A stretch of DNA of 64,000 nt, taken from positions 10,737,516 to 10,801,515 of the forward strand of contig OW203734.1 of NCBI GenBank assembly GCA_934045075.1, given 5' to 3'. Position 1 is the stretch's first letter, and every line of letters begins with the position of its first letter. A program made the translations under genes and the position numbers. The notes under the pieces were generated by a model, which saw nothing but the letters and a program-made list of their open reading frames with translations, was not told the origin of the DNA and did not search any database. The DNA is from Yponomeuta sedellus. Taxonomy: Eukaryota > Arthropoda > Insecta > Lepidoptera > Yponomeutidae. This document shows, piece by piece, positions 19,478 to 29,631 of this stretch.

Positions 19478-19957
19478 TAATACAGAGAATATCGTAAAGA
19501 GGTTCGAAATTTCGCTGAAGCCGGTACTTGCTCATTGGCTCAGTTGGGAAAGCGCTGGTGCGGCTAGCCAGAGGTCGCGGGTTCGAGTCCCGGCATGGGC
19601 AGAATTTAAATAGGTTTTAAAAAAAATTATAAATTTAAATAAAATGTACATAAAATTTTGTCCTTAGCACGGATTACTGCATTAAAAGAATATAATCATG
19701 TGGGTACAGCGATATCATTCCGATGTAAAACTAACTGCAAAGTAGGTACTCAGGGCTGCAAGTGATGCAAATTACTTCAGCCAGATGTCACTGCCTGTAC
19801 GTAATACAGAGAATATTGTAAGAGGTTTCGAAATTTCACTGATGCCGGTGAGTGAGTCGCCCATTGGCTCAGTTGGAAGAGCGCTGGCACGGATAGCCAG
19901 AGGTCGCGGGTTCGAATCCCGGCATGGGTGGAATTTTTAGCCTCTAAATAGGTTTTT
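19478..19957 (+). repeat. Tandem dimer of the P-tRNA unit
   Basis: Two tRNA-like sequences (19530-19602 and 19859-19930) lie head to tail, each preceded by TACAGAGAATAT...GGTTCGAAATTT. Both have box A (TGGCTCAGTTGG) and box B (GGTTCGA.TCC). The spacer holds the CCTTAGCACGGATTA tail motif and the CTGCAAAGTAGGTACTC motif. It is not a real tRNA array, because the spacer and tail are those of the interspersed retroposon. Confidence 0.75.
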
Positions 19958-20094
19958 AATACATTTTATATACCATGATTTTTGAGTTGTTTTCCGAACA
20001 ATAGCAAAATGGACATGCCTTAACAATGAGCGTCGATCTCGATAATATAGTTTATTTTTTTTTAAAGTCACTTTATTTGCATTTCTCAAATAGA

Positions 20095-20205
20095 TAGCAT
20101 AACACAACCTCACGCTTGTATCCCAGAGGAGTAGTCAGAGACCAGGGACTGCCACTATCCTGACAGATCACTTTCGCTTCATCAAAGTTCATAAGTCGTT
20201 GCATG
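20095..20205. repeat. Interspersed repeat with GTATCCCAGAGG motif
   Basis: The block CACGCTTGTATCCCAGAGGA and the following ACCAGGGACTGCCA recur at 46290-46375. The class is unknown. Confidence 0.5.
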
Positions 20206-20254
20206 CACGCGCGCCGGTTGCGGGCACTTTTTATCTAAATAGATTTCGATACTG

Positions 20255-20500
20255 TACAGTGTCGGCCTAGAAAATAGCACCAACCATTCTTCCCGCGGGT
20301 GTTGTTAAAGGCGACTAAGGGACACAAACCGGGGGGTGGGCAGCGCCCCCTGCAGTACAATTCCACCGAACTGCGATCCCCAACCCGCATGCCCAGCGTG
20401 GGGATTATGGGCATTACCCCCTATGATAGCACAACGTGGCGCTCTTTAGGGGAGGGCTATTTTCAGCAGTGGACTAGTATAACCAGACGACGACCAAGAT
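20255..20500 (+). mobile_element. LINE-R fragment
   Basis: It includes TTCTTCCCGCGGGTGTTGTT, a block I associate with lepidopteran LINEs, and the 3' motif GGGGAGGGCTATTTTCAGCA. The 79-codon frame across it is not a gene. Confidence 0.5.
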
Positions 20501-21264
20501 CTCGATACAAATTCGAGAGAGACAGAGAGAGAGGATAATCATTAGTACCCAGCCAGAGCGGTGCGTGGGCGCCCCGGTTCCGCGGGTCATTGTTCTGATA
20601 GACGGAAAGGCGGTACTAATTGTTCACAAATGTTTCGACTCGACGTTTCAACACTTCACAATCATTTCAACACTTCTTAATGATTAAATATTTTTTTCTT
20701 TATATAGTATCGTCCTAATTGATGGCATTTTTAACTACACAAGCACAACTCTCAAACTACCACGATGTTATATCAAGTTACCTGCACTATTTTATAAAAC
20801 AAATCAATTAGTCAAGTACAAAAGGCAGATTGTTTATACAACTGCACCAATTTTTATGATCTTTTATTTATTGTTGTTCTATATATATAGGATAAAGAGA
20901 ACATTTTATTCTTCAATAATTTTTTTATATTTATGAATAAATTGCGATGCTTATCCATAGTTATAATAGCACATAATAGTCATAGATCTTATTAAATAAA
21001 TTATCGCAATTGAACCCTTTTCTTAAGTATCCTTCAGATACATAAATAAATAAAACATATTATATATTAACTATAAAACATTATAAGGTAAAATGAAAAA
21101 ATTTTTGAGTGTAAATTCTTTAGGAAAAATTAAAATCAATAATGGAACATAAATAAATAAATATTCCTAGACTTATTACACAGATCTTGTTAGCCCTATA
21201 CTAAGTACAACTAAATGACTTGTGTTATAGGTGCTAGCTCGACGATAGATTTAATACAATAAAT
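20501..21264. other. No gene seen
   Basis: Very AT-rich, with no supported feature beyond a GA-rich run at 20512-20535. Confidence 0.45.
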
Positions 21265-21350
21265 ACATAGATAACATCCAAGACCCGAGAAAAACTAGAA
21301 AAGTTCGTTTCCTAGTTTGATCCGGCCGGGGATCGAACCCGAGACCTTCG
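21265..21350 (-). repeat. SINE-C head fragment
   Basis: On the minus strand the tRNA-like box B (GGGTTCGATCCCCGGCCGG) and the AAACTAGGAAACGAAC region mark a SINE-C head. Confidence 0.45.
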
Positions 21351-21367
21351 GTTGTACAGTCAGCATG

Positions 21368-21455
21368 CCAAATTCCATGAGGAAACCCGGGTATCAGTGG
21401 TGTTTACGTACCTCAGCGCTTGTTATTGGCAATCTGCGGTGGTCACGCATGTTCA
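21368..21455 (+). repeat. SINE-B fragment
   Basis: CATGAGGAAACCCGGGTATC and TACGTACCTCAGCGCTTGTT are from the SINE-B body. Confidence 0.5.
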
Positions 21456-22010
21456 CCCTGTATACAGAGTGGAACAAAATGCTAAACATTCAAATATCCA
21501 CTCGTGACATACCACATTTGCATTGTAGAAACTTAATAATCGGGTAAACAATATTAGATATTGAAAAAACTGAATGAAACATTCGATATTTTTTCGTAAA
21601 TTCAAACTTTTTCTTATACGAATAGTACCATTTATTCATTGAAGAGTGAAACTTACATTTTAAGATGTACATATATAAAGATTTTGTTACCTGTTGTATA
21701 CCACAGGTTGTAACGGTGCAAACCTCTTTACACCATTTTTATTTCTTTTTCTATCTATCGTTTTCAAATATTTAAATTTTGTCACACATTTCGAAATTTC
21801 CCTCATTTTCATCACTACAACTATACTCTTCGACCAGACCTGACTAAATTACCTGCTTATCAGTTTTTATACAGTTTTTCTGTTTTAATATTACTACATA
21901 TCTACAAATAAAACAACACATGAAGTCGTTCCAGTTCTTATTATTGTAAAGGATATACAACGTTCCAAGGTAAAAAAATCTTTATATACCTAGCTGCTTA
22001 ACTGTTTTAT
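21456..22010. other. No gene seen
   Basis: No supported feature. Confidence 0.4.
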
Positions 22011-22160
22011 ATAGCCTATTAACCTTCCCCTGCAGGGCACAGGTCTTCTCTTAGGTACCACGCGTACCCGCGGATTGGCCATATTAAGCCTGAGGATGTG
22101 CACACCTAATACCTCCATCACCACTCTGGTTTCCTCACGATAGTTGCCTTTCTTTTTGGA
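22011..22160 (-). repeat. SINE-B, 3' part
   Basis: The minus strand carries the body from the TATCGTGAGGAAACC region to the AGACCTGTGCCCTGCAGG end. Confidence 0.6.
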
Positions 22161-22665
22161 ACTGCTTATGATCATCCAAAAGTAACTCAACAGGACGTCT
22201 TTACACAATCAAGACGTAATGCATTCAAAGAAGAAGATAAGACATGCCATTGTTCCAGTGGATTCGTGGCTTTAAACTCACGGCAATTTACATGAAGATC
22301 GTTATCTTCCTATTGCAAGAACTCTTTCAGCGGATGCTAGTGTCAAAGCTTGCAGTGAGAGAATATTAAATCAGTAGCAAGCGGGTAAATTAGTGCAGAT
22401 GTAGCCGCGGGAGAAAGCGTGGATGCTTCCCAAACGGTTTAGTCTTCAAAAAATATTATATTAAAGTTTTGATGTCGCTATAATAGAAAAAACTATAACC
22501 TGCCCCTGTGGCACGACCGCTTTATCAAGCTTGACACGTTGCCTTATGAAGGCGAACTAAAACCTACAAAACGTATATTAAGAAAAGAAAATATTTTTTT
22601 TTAAAGGCGTGATCATGTAATCTTCTTTGGTGCGTTATAAATTATTTTAAGCAACGTAACCATCG

Positions 22666-22667
<2 letters not shown>
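22161..22667. other. No gene seen
   Basis: No supported feature. Confidence 0.4.

Positions 22668-22714
<47 letters not shown>
22668..22714. repeat. (AT)n microsatellite
   Basis: About 23 perfect AT dinucleotides. Confidence 0.95.
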
Positions 22715-22719
<5 letters not shown>

Positions 22720-23257
22720 TATTGTATTTAACTTCCATAAGGTTTTAAAAATGAAATTTTTATCTCTAAATAGGTTTTTAAATTTTTATCTCTAACAATT
22801 TGACCCCGGAAAATATAAAATCAAATGCATTTCTGGTAACGTTTTTGTTGTAACTAAGTTTAATTTTCGAATGGCTCATATACAGTCGTGGTCAACTAAT
22901 TAGGGACAATCTCTAGTTAATGCAAATTGTGAATATTTTTTTTATTTTCCAACGAGTCTTAACAATATTCCATATCTTTTACATGTAAGTGTAATTAGTC
23001 ATTTATGTGCGCGATTATACAAACAATAACAACTTCTTAAACATTAAACCTCTTTACAGTATAGCTGATACATTATCAAAGTGCTATTGGTTCAAAGAAT
23101 GCTGGCTGGCCATTTAATTAGGGACACTGAGGTATTGCGTTCTAATTTCAAAATTGGAATTTTAAAACTTTTTTGTTTCTTTTCTTATTGTTTAGTGGTC
23201 GTTTTGGCGGCAATCCAGATTTTTTATTTTAAGTTTTGAGATTTATTTTGAAGAAAA

Positions 23258-24285
23258 ATGGGCAAAAATAAAAGTTGCGATCCAACACAACAAAATTATC
23301 ATGAAGTTTGTCGAGTGTGGTTGGTCATACCGAAGGATAGCACAACATTTAAATTGTTCAAAAACTATAGTATGCAATGCAGTGCAACATTTCAAGCGCT
23401 ATAACACAGCTTTAAATGTGTCCAGAACAAAAAGATCGAGAAAAACGACTCCGCAAGAAGATAGAATGATAACCAGGTTAGCTAAGAAAGATCCGTTTCT
23501 AGGCTCCATTTTAATTAAACACGAAGCGTTTGGGGCAAACGAAAGAGCCGGTGTATCCGCGAGGACCGTTCGACGACGTTTGGTAGAATCAGGGTTGTTC
23601 GGAAAAGTGGCTCGCAAAGTACCTACCGTTGCTGAAGAAAGAACATAGAAATCCTCGTTTGGCGTTTGCACGTAAATATGGACATTGGACCTACGCCCAA
23701 TGGCAACATGTACTTTTCTCTGACGAGACCAAGGTTAATTTGATTTCTTCAGATGGAAGGCAATATGTACGGCGTCCTGTAAAAGCGGAAATGAATCCAA
23801 GATTCACAAAAAAAACAGGTGAAACATGGCGGTGGAAACATTAAAATGTGGGGTTCATTTTCTGGACGTGGAGTGGGACCTGTGAGGAAAGTTCAGGGAA
23901 CTTAGACCAACATCAATACAAGGCAATATTGGAAGAAACTATGCTTCCCTATGCTGAGGAGCATCTCACTATTATATGGACGTTTCAGCAGGATAACGAC
24001 CCGAAACATACCGCCCATTCAGTCAAGTCGTTTCTTACCAGTCAGTTTGTATCGGTGCTAGATTGGCCAGCAAATAGCCCGGACCTCAACCCAATTGAGC
24101 ACCTTTGGCACGAAATCAAGAAAAAAGTTGCCACTTATCGTAATACAAATTTGGATGAACTTCATGAAGCTTTTTGTGAGGCATGGGCGAACATTCCTGT
24201 CAAAACATGTCAGAAACTGATAATGTCTATGCCACATCGGTGTCAAGCGGTAATTACTAACAAAGTTTTTGCTACTGGGTACTGA
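23258..24285 (+). pseudogene. Tc1-like transposase (DD34E), frameshifted
   Basis: The start is ATG at 23258 (MGKNKS). A helix-turn-helix region follows (GWSYRRIAQHLNCSK, ARTVRRRLVESGLFG). The catalytic core is visible in pieces: FSDETK (first Asp), QQDNDPKHT (second Asp) and SPDLNPIEHLW (Glu), with 34 residues between Asp and Glu. It stops at 24285. Roughly four frameshifts, near 23285, 23630, 23815 and 23905, break the frame, so it is dead. The order and spacing otherwise fit a standard transposase of about 340 residues. Confidence 0.9.
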
Positions 24286-24559
24286 TTTTACACGTAATAA
24301 AATGGAGCTGTTAAAGATATTATAATAAATTATAATATAACACTGAAGATTATAAGTTTTGTGTAACTGTATTTTTCATTATACTTTACTGTCCTTAATT
24401 AAATGTCCACTACAGAATTGTACCTTAATATTTAATACATGTTTAATCTTTGATATTAAATACTTTTTCTATTTATTAAATCTTTTATTTACAGCCATTT
24501 ATAACATAATAATCGGACCACATTATGCAAATAATAGGTGCTGAGAAATCAATAGGGTT

Positions 24560-25670
24560 ACAATATTTTTTTTATTTTTAATGCACTAACCCGTGCTAAG
24601 GAACAAATTTAAAAACCTATTTAGAGGCTAAAAATTTCACCCATGCCGGGATTCGAACCCGCAACCTCTGGCTATCCGTACCAGCGCTCTACCAATTGAG
24701 CCAATGGGCGACTCACGGCATCAGTGAAATTTCGAACCTCTTTACAATATTCTCTGTATTACGTACAGGCAGCGACATCTGACTTAAGCAAATTGCATTA
24801 CTTACAGCCCCGACTACCTACTTTGCAGTTAGGTTTAACATCGGAACGACATCACTGTACCCACATGATTACAATATTTTTTTTATTTTTAATGCACTAA
24901 CCCATGCTAAGGAACAAATTTAAAAACCTATTTAGAGGCTAAAAATTTCACCCATGCCGGGATTCGAACCCGCAACCTCTGGCTATCCGTACCAGCGCTC
25001 TACCAATTGAGCCAATGGGCGACTCACGGCATCAGTGAAATTTCGAACCTCTTTACAATATTCTCTGTATTACGTACAATATTCTCTGTATTACGTATTA
25101 TGTATGTGGGTACAGTGATGTCGTTCCGATGTTAAACCTAACTGCAAAGTAGGTAGTCGGGGCTGTAAGTAATGCAATTTGCTTAAGTCAGATGTCGCTG
25201 CCTGTACGTAATACAGAGAATATTGTAAAGAGGTTCGAAATTTCACTGATGCCGTGAGTCGCCCATTGGCTCAATTGGTAGAGCGCTGGTACGGATAGCC
25301 AGAGGTTGCGGGTTCGAATCCCGGCATGGGTGAAATTTTTAGCCTCTAAATAGGTTTTTAAATTTGTTCCTTAGCACGGGTTAGTGCATTAAAAATAAAA
25401 AAAATATTGTAATCATGTGGGTACAGTGATGTCGTTCCGATGTTAAACCTAACTGCAAAGTAGGTAGTCGGTGCTGTAAGTAATGCAATTTGCTTAAGTC
25501 AGATGTCGCTGCCTGTACGTAATACAGAGAATATTGTAAAGAGGTTCGAAATTTCACTGATGCCGTGAGTCGCCCATTGGCTCAATTGGTAGAGCGCTGG
25601 TACGGATAGCCAGAGGTTGCGGGTTCGAATCCCGGCATGGGTGAAATTTTTAGCCTCTAAATAGGTTTTT
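24560..25670 (-). repeat. P-tRNA palindromic retroposon, copy 1 (four units)
   Basis: A perfect 14-bp direct repeat (AAATCAATAGGGTT at 24546-24559 and 25671-25684) flanks the insert. It holds four tRNA-like 72-mers: minus at 24638-24709 and 24949-25020, plus at 25261-25332 and 25572-25643. That is, two tandem dimers facing away from a centre near 25090. The left end is the A-rich tail (as T-rich DNA with GCACTAACCCGTGCTAAGG). The right end stops at AATAGGTTTTT. The arms are nearly identical. Confidence 0.85.
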
Positions 25671-25759
25671 AAATCAATAGGGTTTTATATTTAATTGTAC
25701 ATAACCGGTTATAGCTCTTCACTATCTTGAATGTCCCTAATTAGTTGACCACGACTGTA

Positions 25760-26340
25760 TATCCTATTTTATTACTCTAATTACTAATTTATTATTTTAT
25801 TACTGCTTACATCACTAGAATTACAATGCGCCCGCTAATAATACTAAATTATGAATCGTTAAACGCCACAGTGACAAATTGTTGTTGTAATTGTACTTTT
25901 TGGTCACCAAGAACCAAGCACCTGGTTTGACGGGAAGGACCTGTCGTTTCGTGATTCAGCCGCGGGCGCATTTACATAAAGCACTCGCCCTGGCACCACT
26001 CCCAGCCGGGATTACCATAAGCGCTTAATTATTTTGTTTATCTGACCACTAAACTGCTTTGACTCAACCCGCCCCGATGGAACCCGGCCAGATATGACCA
26101 ACGCAAACTGCTTTTTGTTTGCGGAGGTAAGCTTTTGATTACACTGCGATAAGCACCATATTTGTACTTCCAAACAAAAGTACAGAACTCCGAAAACTTA
26201 AATTACCCAAGCATTGGATTATGTAGAGTAGGTACAGTATTATATTGAATAAGCTTACGGTGTGCAAGGAAACATAGGGCAACTATTCACCGCAAATAAA
26301 AATTAAAAGAATCAACTCAGAGTTAAAAAAGAGGGACCTT
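25760..26340. other. No gene seen
   Basis: Apparently low-copy sequence with moderately higher GC near 25900-26100, but no frame or motif that I can assign. Confidence 0.4.
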
Positions 26341-26875
26341 TAGGTCATATGAGCGAGATATCCCTACCGGTATGCCACAAGGCAGCGCACTTGACCCATT
26401 ATTATTTATTATGTACGTATATGGCTTACATAAATATACCAAAAATCCTTTGTCTCCTTTTGCGGATTTACGGTCACTAAGCAGTAAATAAAGACAAGAA
26501 CATTGTTGCGACATTACACAAATTAATCTATACATTCAATTATACACAGAGTGGCTGTAGATCACAATAACAACCTGTAAATTGTGGGGTCAAAAAAAAT
26601 TTCATGCAATTTAGAAAGCTCTAAAAGAAAGCATTACAGAAGTAGTCTTCTCTACAATGTTTTTAGGGTTATCAGTGGACCAAAATCTTAATTCGAAAGA
26701 ACTTATCGCAGGACTTTGCAAAAAGCTTAGTTTTCCTGTCTATTTACTAAACTTGTTACCTCATATCACTAACACTGACGCTGTGGTTACTGCATATCAT
26801 GACCTTGTTGCTTCAGTGTTGCAATACGTCTTAGTATTTGGGAGAGACTCCAAAGACCGAGAAAATGATATCACT
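26341..26875 (+). pseudogene. Decayed LINE reverse-transcriptase fragment
   Basis: A plus-strand frame around 26370-26450 reads GMPQGSALDPLLFIMY, the motif-B region of non-LTR reverse transcriptases, followed by a damaged active-site region (PFADL in place of FADD). At 26657 a second frame, FLGLSVDQNLN...AYHDLVASVLQY, matches the post-RT region seen at 48294-48908. Frameshifts and loss of the second catalytic Asp show it is dead. Confidence 0.7.
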
Positions 26876-26879
26876 GTTT

Positions 26880-27208
26880 GTATGTCCCCACTGCTGGGGC
26901 AAGGGTCTTTTCTTGCATAGCAAGAAAGTTAGGCTTACACATTCCTGCGATGCAGCCTTAGGCCACCATGGGGGCCAGGTACGGGTTGGCGGAGGATTGT
27001 AGGACAGTGGCGGGCCTTACTGTCAGAAGTTATCAAGCCGCCCATAAGGCCTCTGACATGGCTTTACGACTGCCATGACAGCCAGCACCCACAGCTTAAC
27101 GTAACTTAAATAGGATGGTCACCCAACCCGCACCTGACCGCGCCTGTTGTTGCTTAACTCGAATGATGGATAACAATCACTCGGCTCCACTAGGCCACGA
27201 GCGCTTCA
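26880..27208 (-). repeat. 5S-SINE with head
   Basis: On the minus strand the head starts GAAGCGCTCGTGGCCTAGTG. GAGTTAAGCAACAACAGGCG and GGTTGGGTGACC follow, then a body with a short internal deletion. The 3' end near 26880 lies against the RT relic. Confidence 0.8.
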
Positions 27209-27595
27209 ACCATCAACGTTATTAAATATAAATTGAAAAGAACCAAAAATTCTCTAAAATCACAGAAGGTTTGTTCCAGTATAGGCACTGCTTAAAACGT
27301 GTTATATTTGTCTAGACCAAGATTTGAAAAAGCTGCTCGGCTCTGCCATTTCAATGTAAATCGCGTCGTCTTGGATAGCGACTATGCCGGTGACTCAGTG
27401 GAAATACAATAAAGTACTGGTATTACCTACGCTATTGTCACCACAAAATACTCAAACACATTGGACGTTCGAAAAAAATATGCAACGATAACTTAAGGTC
27501 TGAGGTATGTAGGTAGATACGCCACGTTTTCAGATCTTTGCTTTTGCTCCACCCATCGTAGACTAAAAAATTGTCATCATCCCCATCCATTTTAA
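27209..27595. other. No gene seen
   Basis: No supported feature. Confidence 0.4.
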
Positions 27596-27691
27596 CTATG
27601 TAGGTACGTAGTACATGCACCCCATTGCAGGGCACATGCCCCCTCACGCACCCATCGCGGGTTAGCAATTTCAAGCACTGAGGTATGTGAA

Positions 27692-28190
27692 ACGTTTGAG
27701 AAACTACGCTGAGTCTTCTCGTCATCCATACCGCAATGTTTGAAAACGAAAGTTTTCAATCAGTGCGTCCTACCTGTGATGACCTACGCAGCCGAGACAT
27801 GGACACTCACGAAAGGGCTGGTCCACCAGTTCAAAGTCGCTCAGCGAGCTATGGAGAGAGCTATGCTCGGAGTTTCTCTGAAAGATAGGATTCGTAAGGA
27901 ATGCATCAGACAGAGAACCAAAGTTATCGACATAGCTCAGAGAATCAGCAAGCTGAAGTGGCAGTGGGCTGGCCATATCTCGCGAAGAACCGACAACCGT
28001 TGGAGTAAACGTGTTCTTGAGTGGAGACCGTGACTCGGCAAACGTAGTGTAAGACGCGCGCCGACCAGGTGGGATGACAATCTGCAAAAAACTGCCGGAT
28101 GCGGCAAATTGAAGACAGGGCGCTATGGCGCTCATTAGAGGAGGGCTATGTCCAGCAGTGGACTACATAATATAGCCTGAAGAAGAAGAA
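27692..28190 (+). mobile_element. LINE-R insertion, 5'-truncated
   Basis: It ends in GGAGGGCTATGTCCAGCAGT and a (GAA)n tail, and carries the C-terminal coding region at 27740-28033. A direct repeat of about 9 bp around it supports target-primed insertion into a SINE-B. Confidence 0.75.
27740..28033 (+). pseudogene. LINE-R reverse-transcriptase C-terminus
   Basis: A 97-codon frame with KVFNQCVLPVMTYAAETWTL, KVAQRAMERAMLGVSL, QRISKLKWQWAGHISR and RVLEWRP. This is the conserved tail of lepidopteran endonuclease-reverse-transcriptase LINEs. It follows the RT palm, which is absent here because the copy is 5'-truncated. A premature TGA follows WRP, where related copies continue (GKRSVGRPPARW-like). 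It has no function alone. Confidence 0.8.
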
Positions 28191-28390
28191 GAGGTATGTA
28201 AACACCTCAGACACATAGGTCCCTCACGATATTTTCCTTCTCCGTCAGCGAGCGATATTGCTGCTACAATTTCATAAGAGTAAGTCATGAAATAAATATA
28301 TTATATTTTTAGGTTTATAGTAAAAGTCTGAGCTCTGAGCTGACAAAACGATTTAGTAGTTTTTTTGGGTAAAGTAAGTTTTATTTTACT

Positions 28391-28508
28391 TACTTACTTT
28401 ATGTAGCCTATATAAGCCTACTGTAGAGCACAGGCCTTCTCTCTCATAGAGAGTGTGAGATTAATTACTACTGGTGCCCACCGGGGTTGGCAATTTCAAG
28501 CGCCGAAG
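28391..28508 (-). repeat. SINE-B, 3' part
   Basis: Minus-strand body end: TGGCACCGGT-like block, CTCTCTATGAGAG, GGCCTGTGCTC, AGGCTATATAGGC. Confidence 0.55.
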
Positions 28509-28605
28509 TTTTTTTTTAATGTAAGGACAATAAAAGTATCAATAAATAAATAAAACATTTTTGCTTCTTTATTGAAAACTACACACAATTAATTAGGTAT
28601 CATTA

Positions 28606-28722
28606 AACCCATTATGTCCCCATCGAGGGGCACGGGTCTCTTCCCTAATGAATGTATAGGCCACCACGGGGACCAAGTCCGGATTGGTGGACGCTTGAAA
28701 GACTAGTGACTGGTCTTACTGT
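28606..28722 (-). repeat. 5S-SINE, 5'-truncated
   Basis: The minus strand contains only the 3' body and GGGTTTAATGAT end. The head is absent. Confidence 0.6.
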
Positions 28723-29484
28723 CCATAAATAGGTATACAGTTACGTAAGTAAACTGAGTTTTCAGTCCGCAGCTTGCTACAATCCATTGTCACAATACCG
28801 CTGGTCGAAATCCGAGTGTGGTTTCGGTAGTCGCGACCCGCGCGCCCACTGAATTTAAAACAACCCGTCGATTTTATAAACTGAATCTGGTACTCCACGA
28901 TATTACTTTCAGCTCTATCTTTTTCGCTACTATACGAACCATGCGAGTCAGTTCAAAGAAGATTTCCAAAGGCCATTGTTTCAAGGAGCGTTTGAGGTTT
29001 GAGATTTTACTGATGCTTATAACTTATCGAATAAATTTGTTTTTATGTAGGACAAATAACCTAAACCTTAGGTATCCTTTTGGATAATTTAAGTTTTTGG
29101 TACATATAGCTAAATTGTAGGTTAATTTATAAATTTATTACTGGTTACTATAATTTGCCTTCATAAAAGAAAAAAAGAGAAGATAACAATATTCTTTATT
29201 GTACATAAATGCTACAGTTATAAATTAATAATACTTATCTTTACGAAAATAAACTTTTAACAAACTGAAATTTGTAAGAGCTATCGCGAGTTCACAAAAA
29301 AAAAAATTTAGATTTAGTTGTGAGTGCACGGAATTGTTACAACAATATCACTTTTTGATAGTTTTCTACTCAGTTTAACCTCAGTTTCTCGTACGCTGAC
29401 ATACTGTTAATCTACGAGAACTTTTTTGAAAGGGAAACCGGGGGTAAGTTGCTCTTGCACGATAAATTTACAGAGCACATTTAA
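28723..29484. other. No gene; reversed LINE tail
   Basis: About 29190-29215 is a minus-strand LINE tail (TACAATAAAGAATATTG). An 89-codon frame at 28818-29087 has no recognisable features. Confidence 0.4.
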
Positions 29485-29631
29485 GGCGCGTTTTCACGGT
29501 CTTAGTGGACTCGGTCCGAGTGCGCCATCCGAGTATACTAATGCTCCTGATTGGCTATTTTGGTGTTGTCACGAAAAACCAATCAGAAGCATTAGTTTAC
29601 AATATTAAATATAAATATAAAGTTAAATTCG

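Larger units (their letters stand above)
22883..25757 (+). mobile_element. Tc1-like transposon with nested insertion
   Basis: Perfect 26-bp terminal repeats start CAGTCGTGGTCAACTAATTA (22883-22908, inverse 25732-25757), with TA on both sides. Subterminal direct repeats of the same motif at 23111-23126 and 24390-24405 give an IR/DR layout, about 244 bp from each original end. Removing the 1,111-bp insertion and its 14-bp duplication leaves 1,750 bp, a normal Tc1 length. It contains a broken transposase gene. Confidence 0.92.
27596..28275 (-). repeat. SINE-B interrupted by a LINE-R
   Basis: The minus-strand SINE-B is split into 27596-27691 (3' part) and 28191-28275 (body). The interruption is flanked by GAGGTATGT copies at 27680-27688 and 28191-28199. 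Confidence 0.65.

Noticed and set aside
20299..20538. 79-codon plus frame
   Set aside because: It spans LINE-R debris and a GA-rich run, with no protein-like features.
25261..25332. tRNA gene with box A and box B
   Set aside because: The same 72-mer recurs in inverted and tandem retroposon contexts with a fixed tail. The anticodon loop lacks the usual U33, so it is a tRNA-derived repeat, not a tRNA gene.
24638..25643. CRISPR-like array of regularly spaced repeats
   Set aside because: There are four long tRNA-like units in mirrored orientation in a eukaryotic Tc1 element, with no spacers of CRISPR type.
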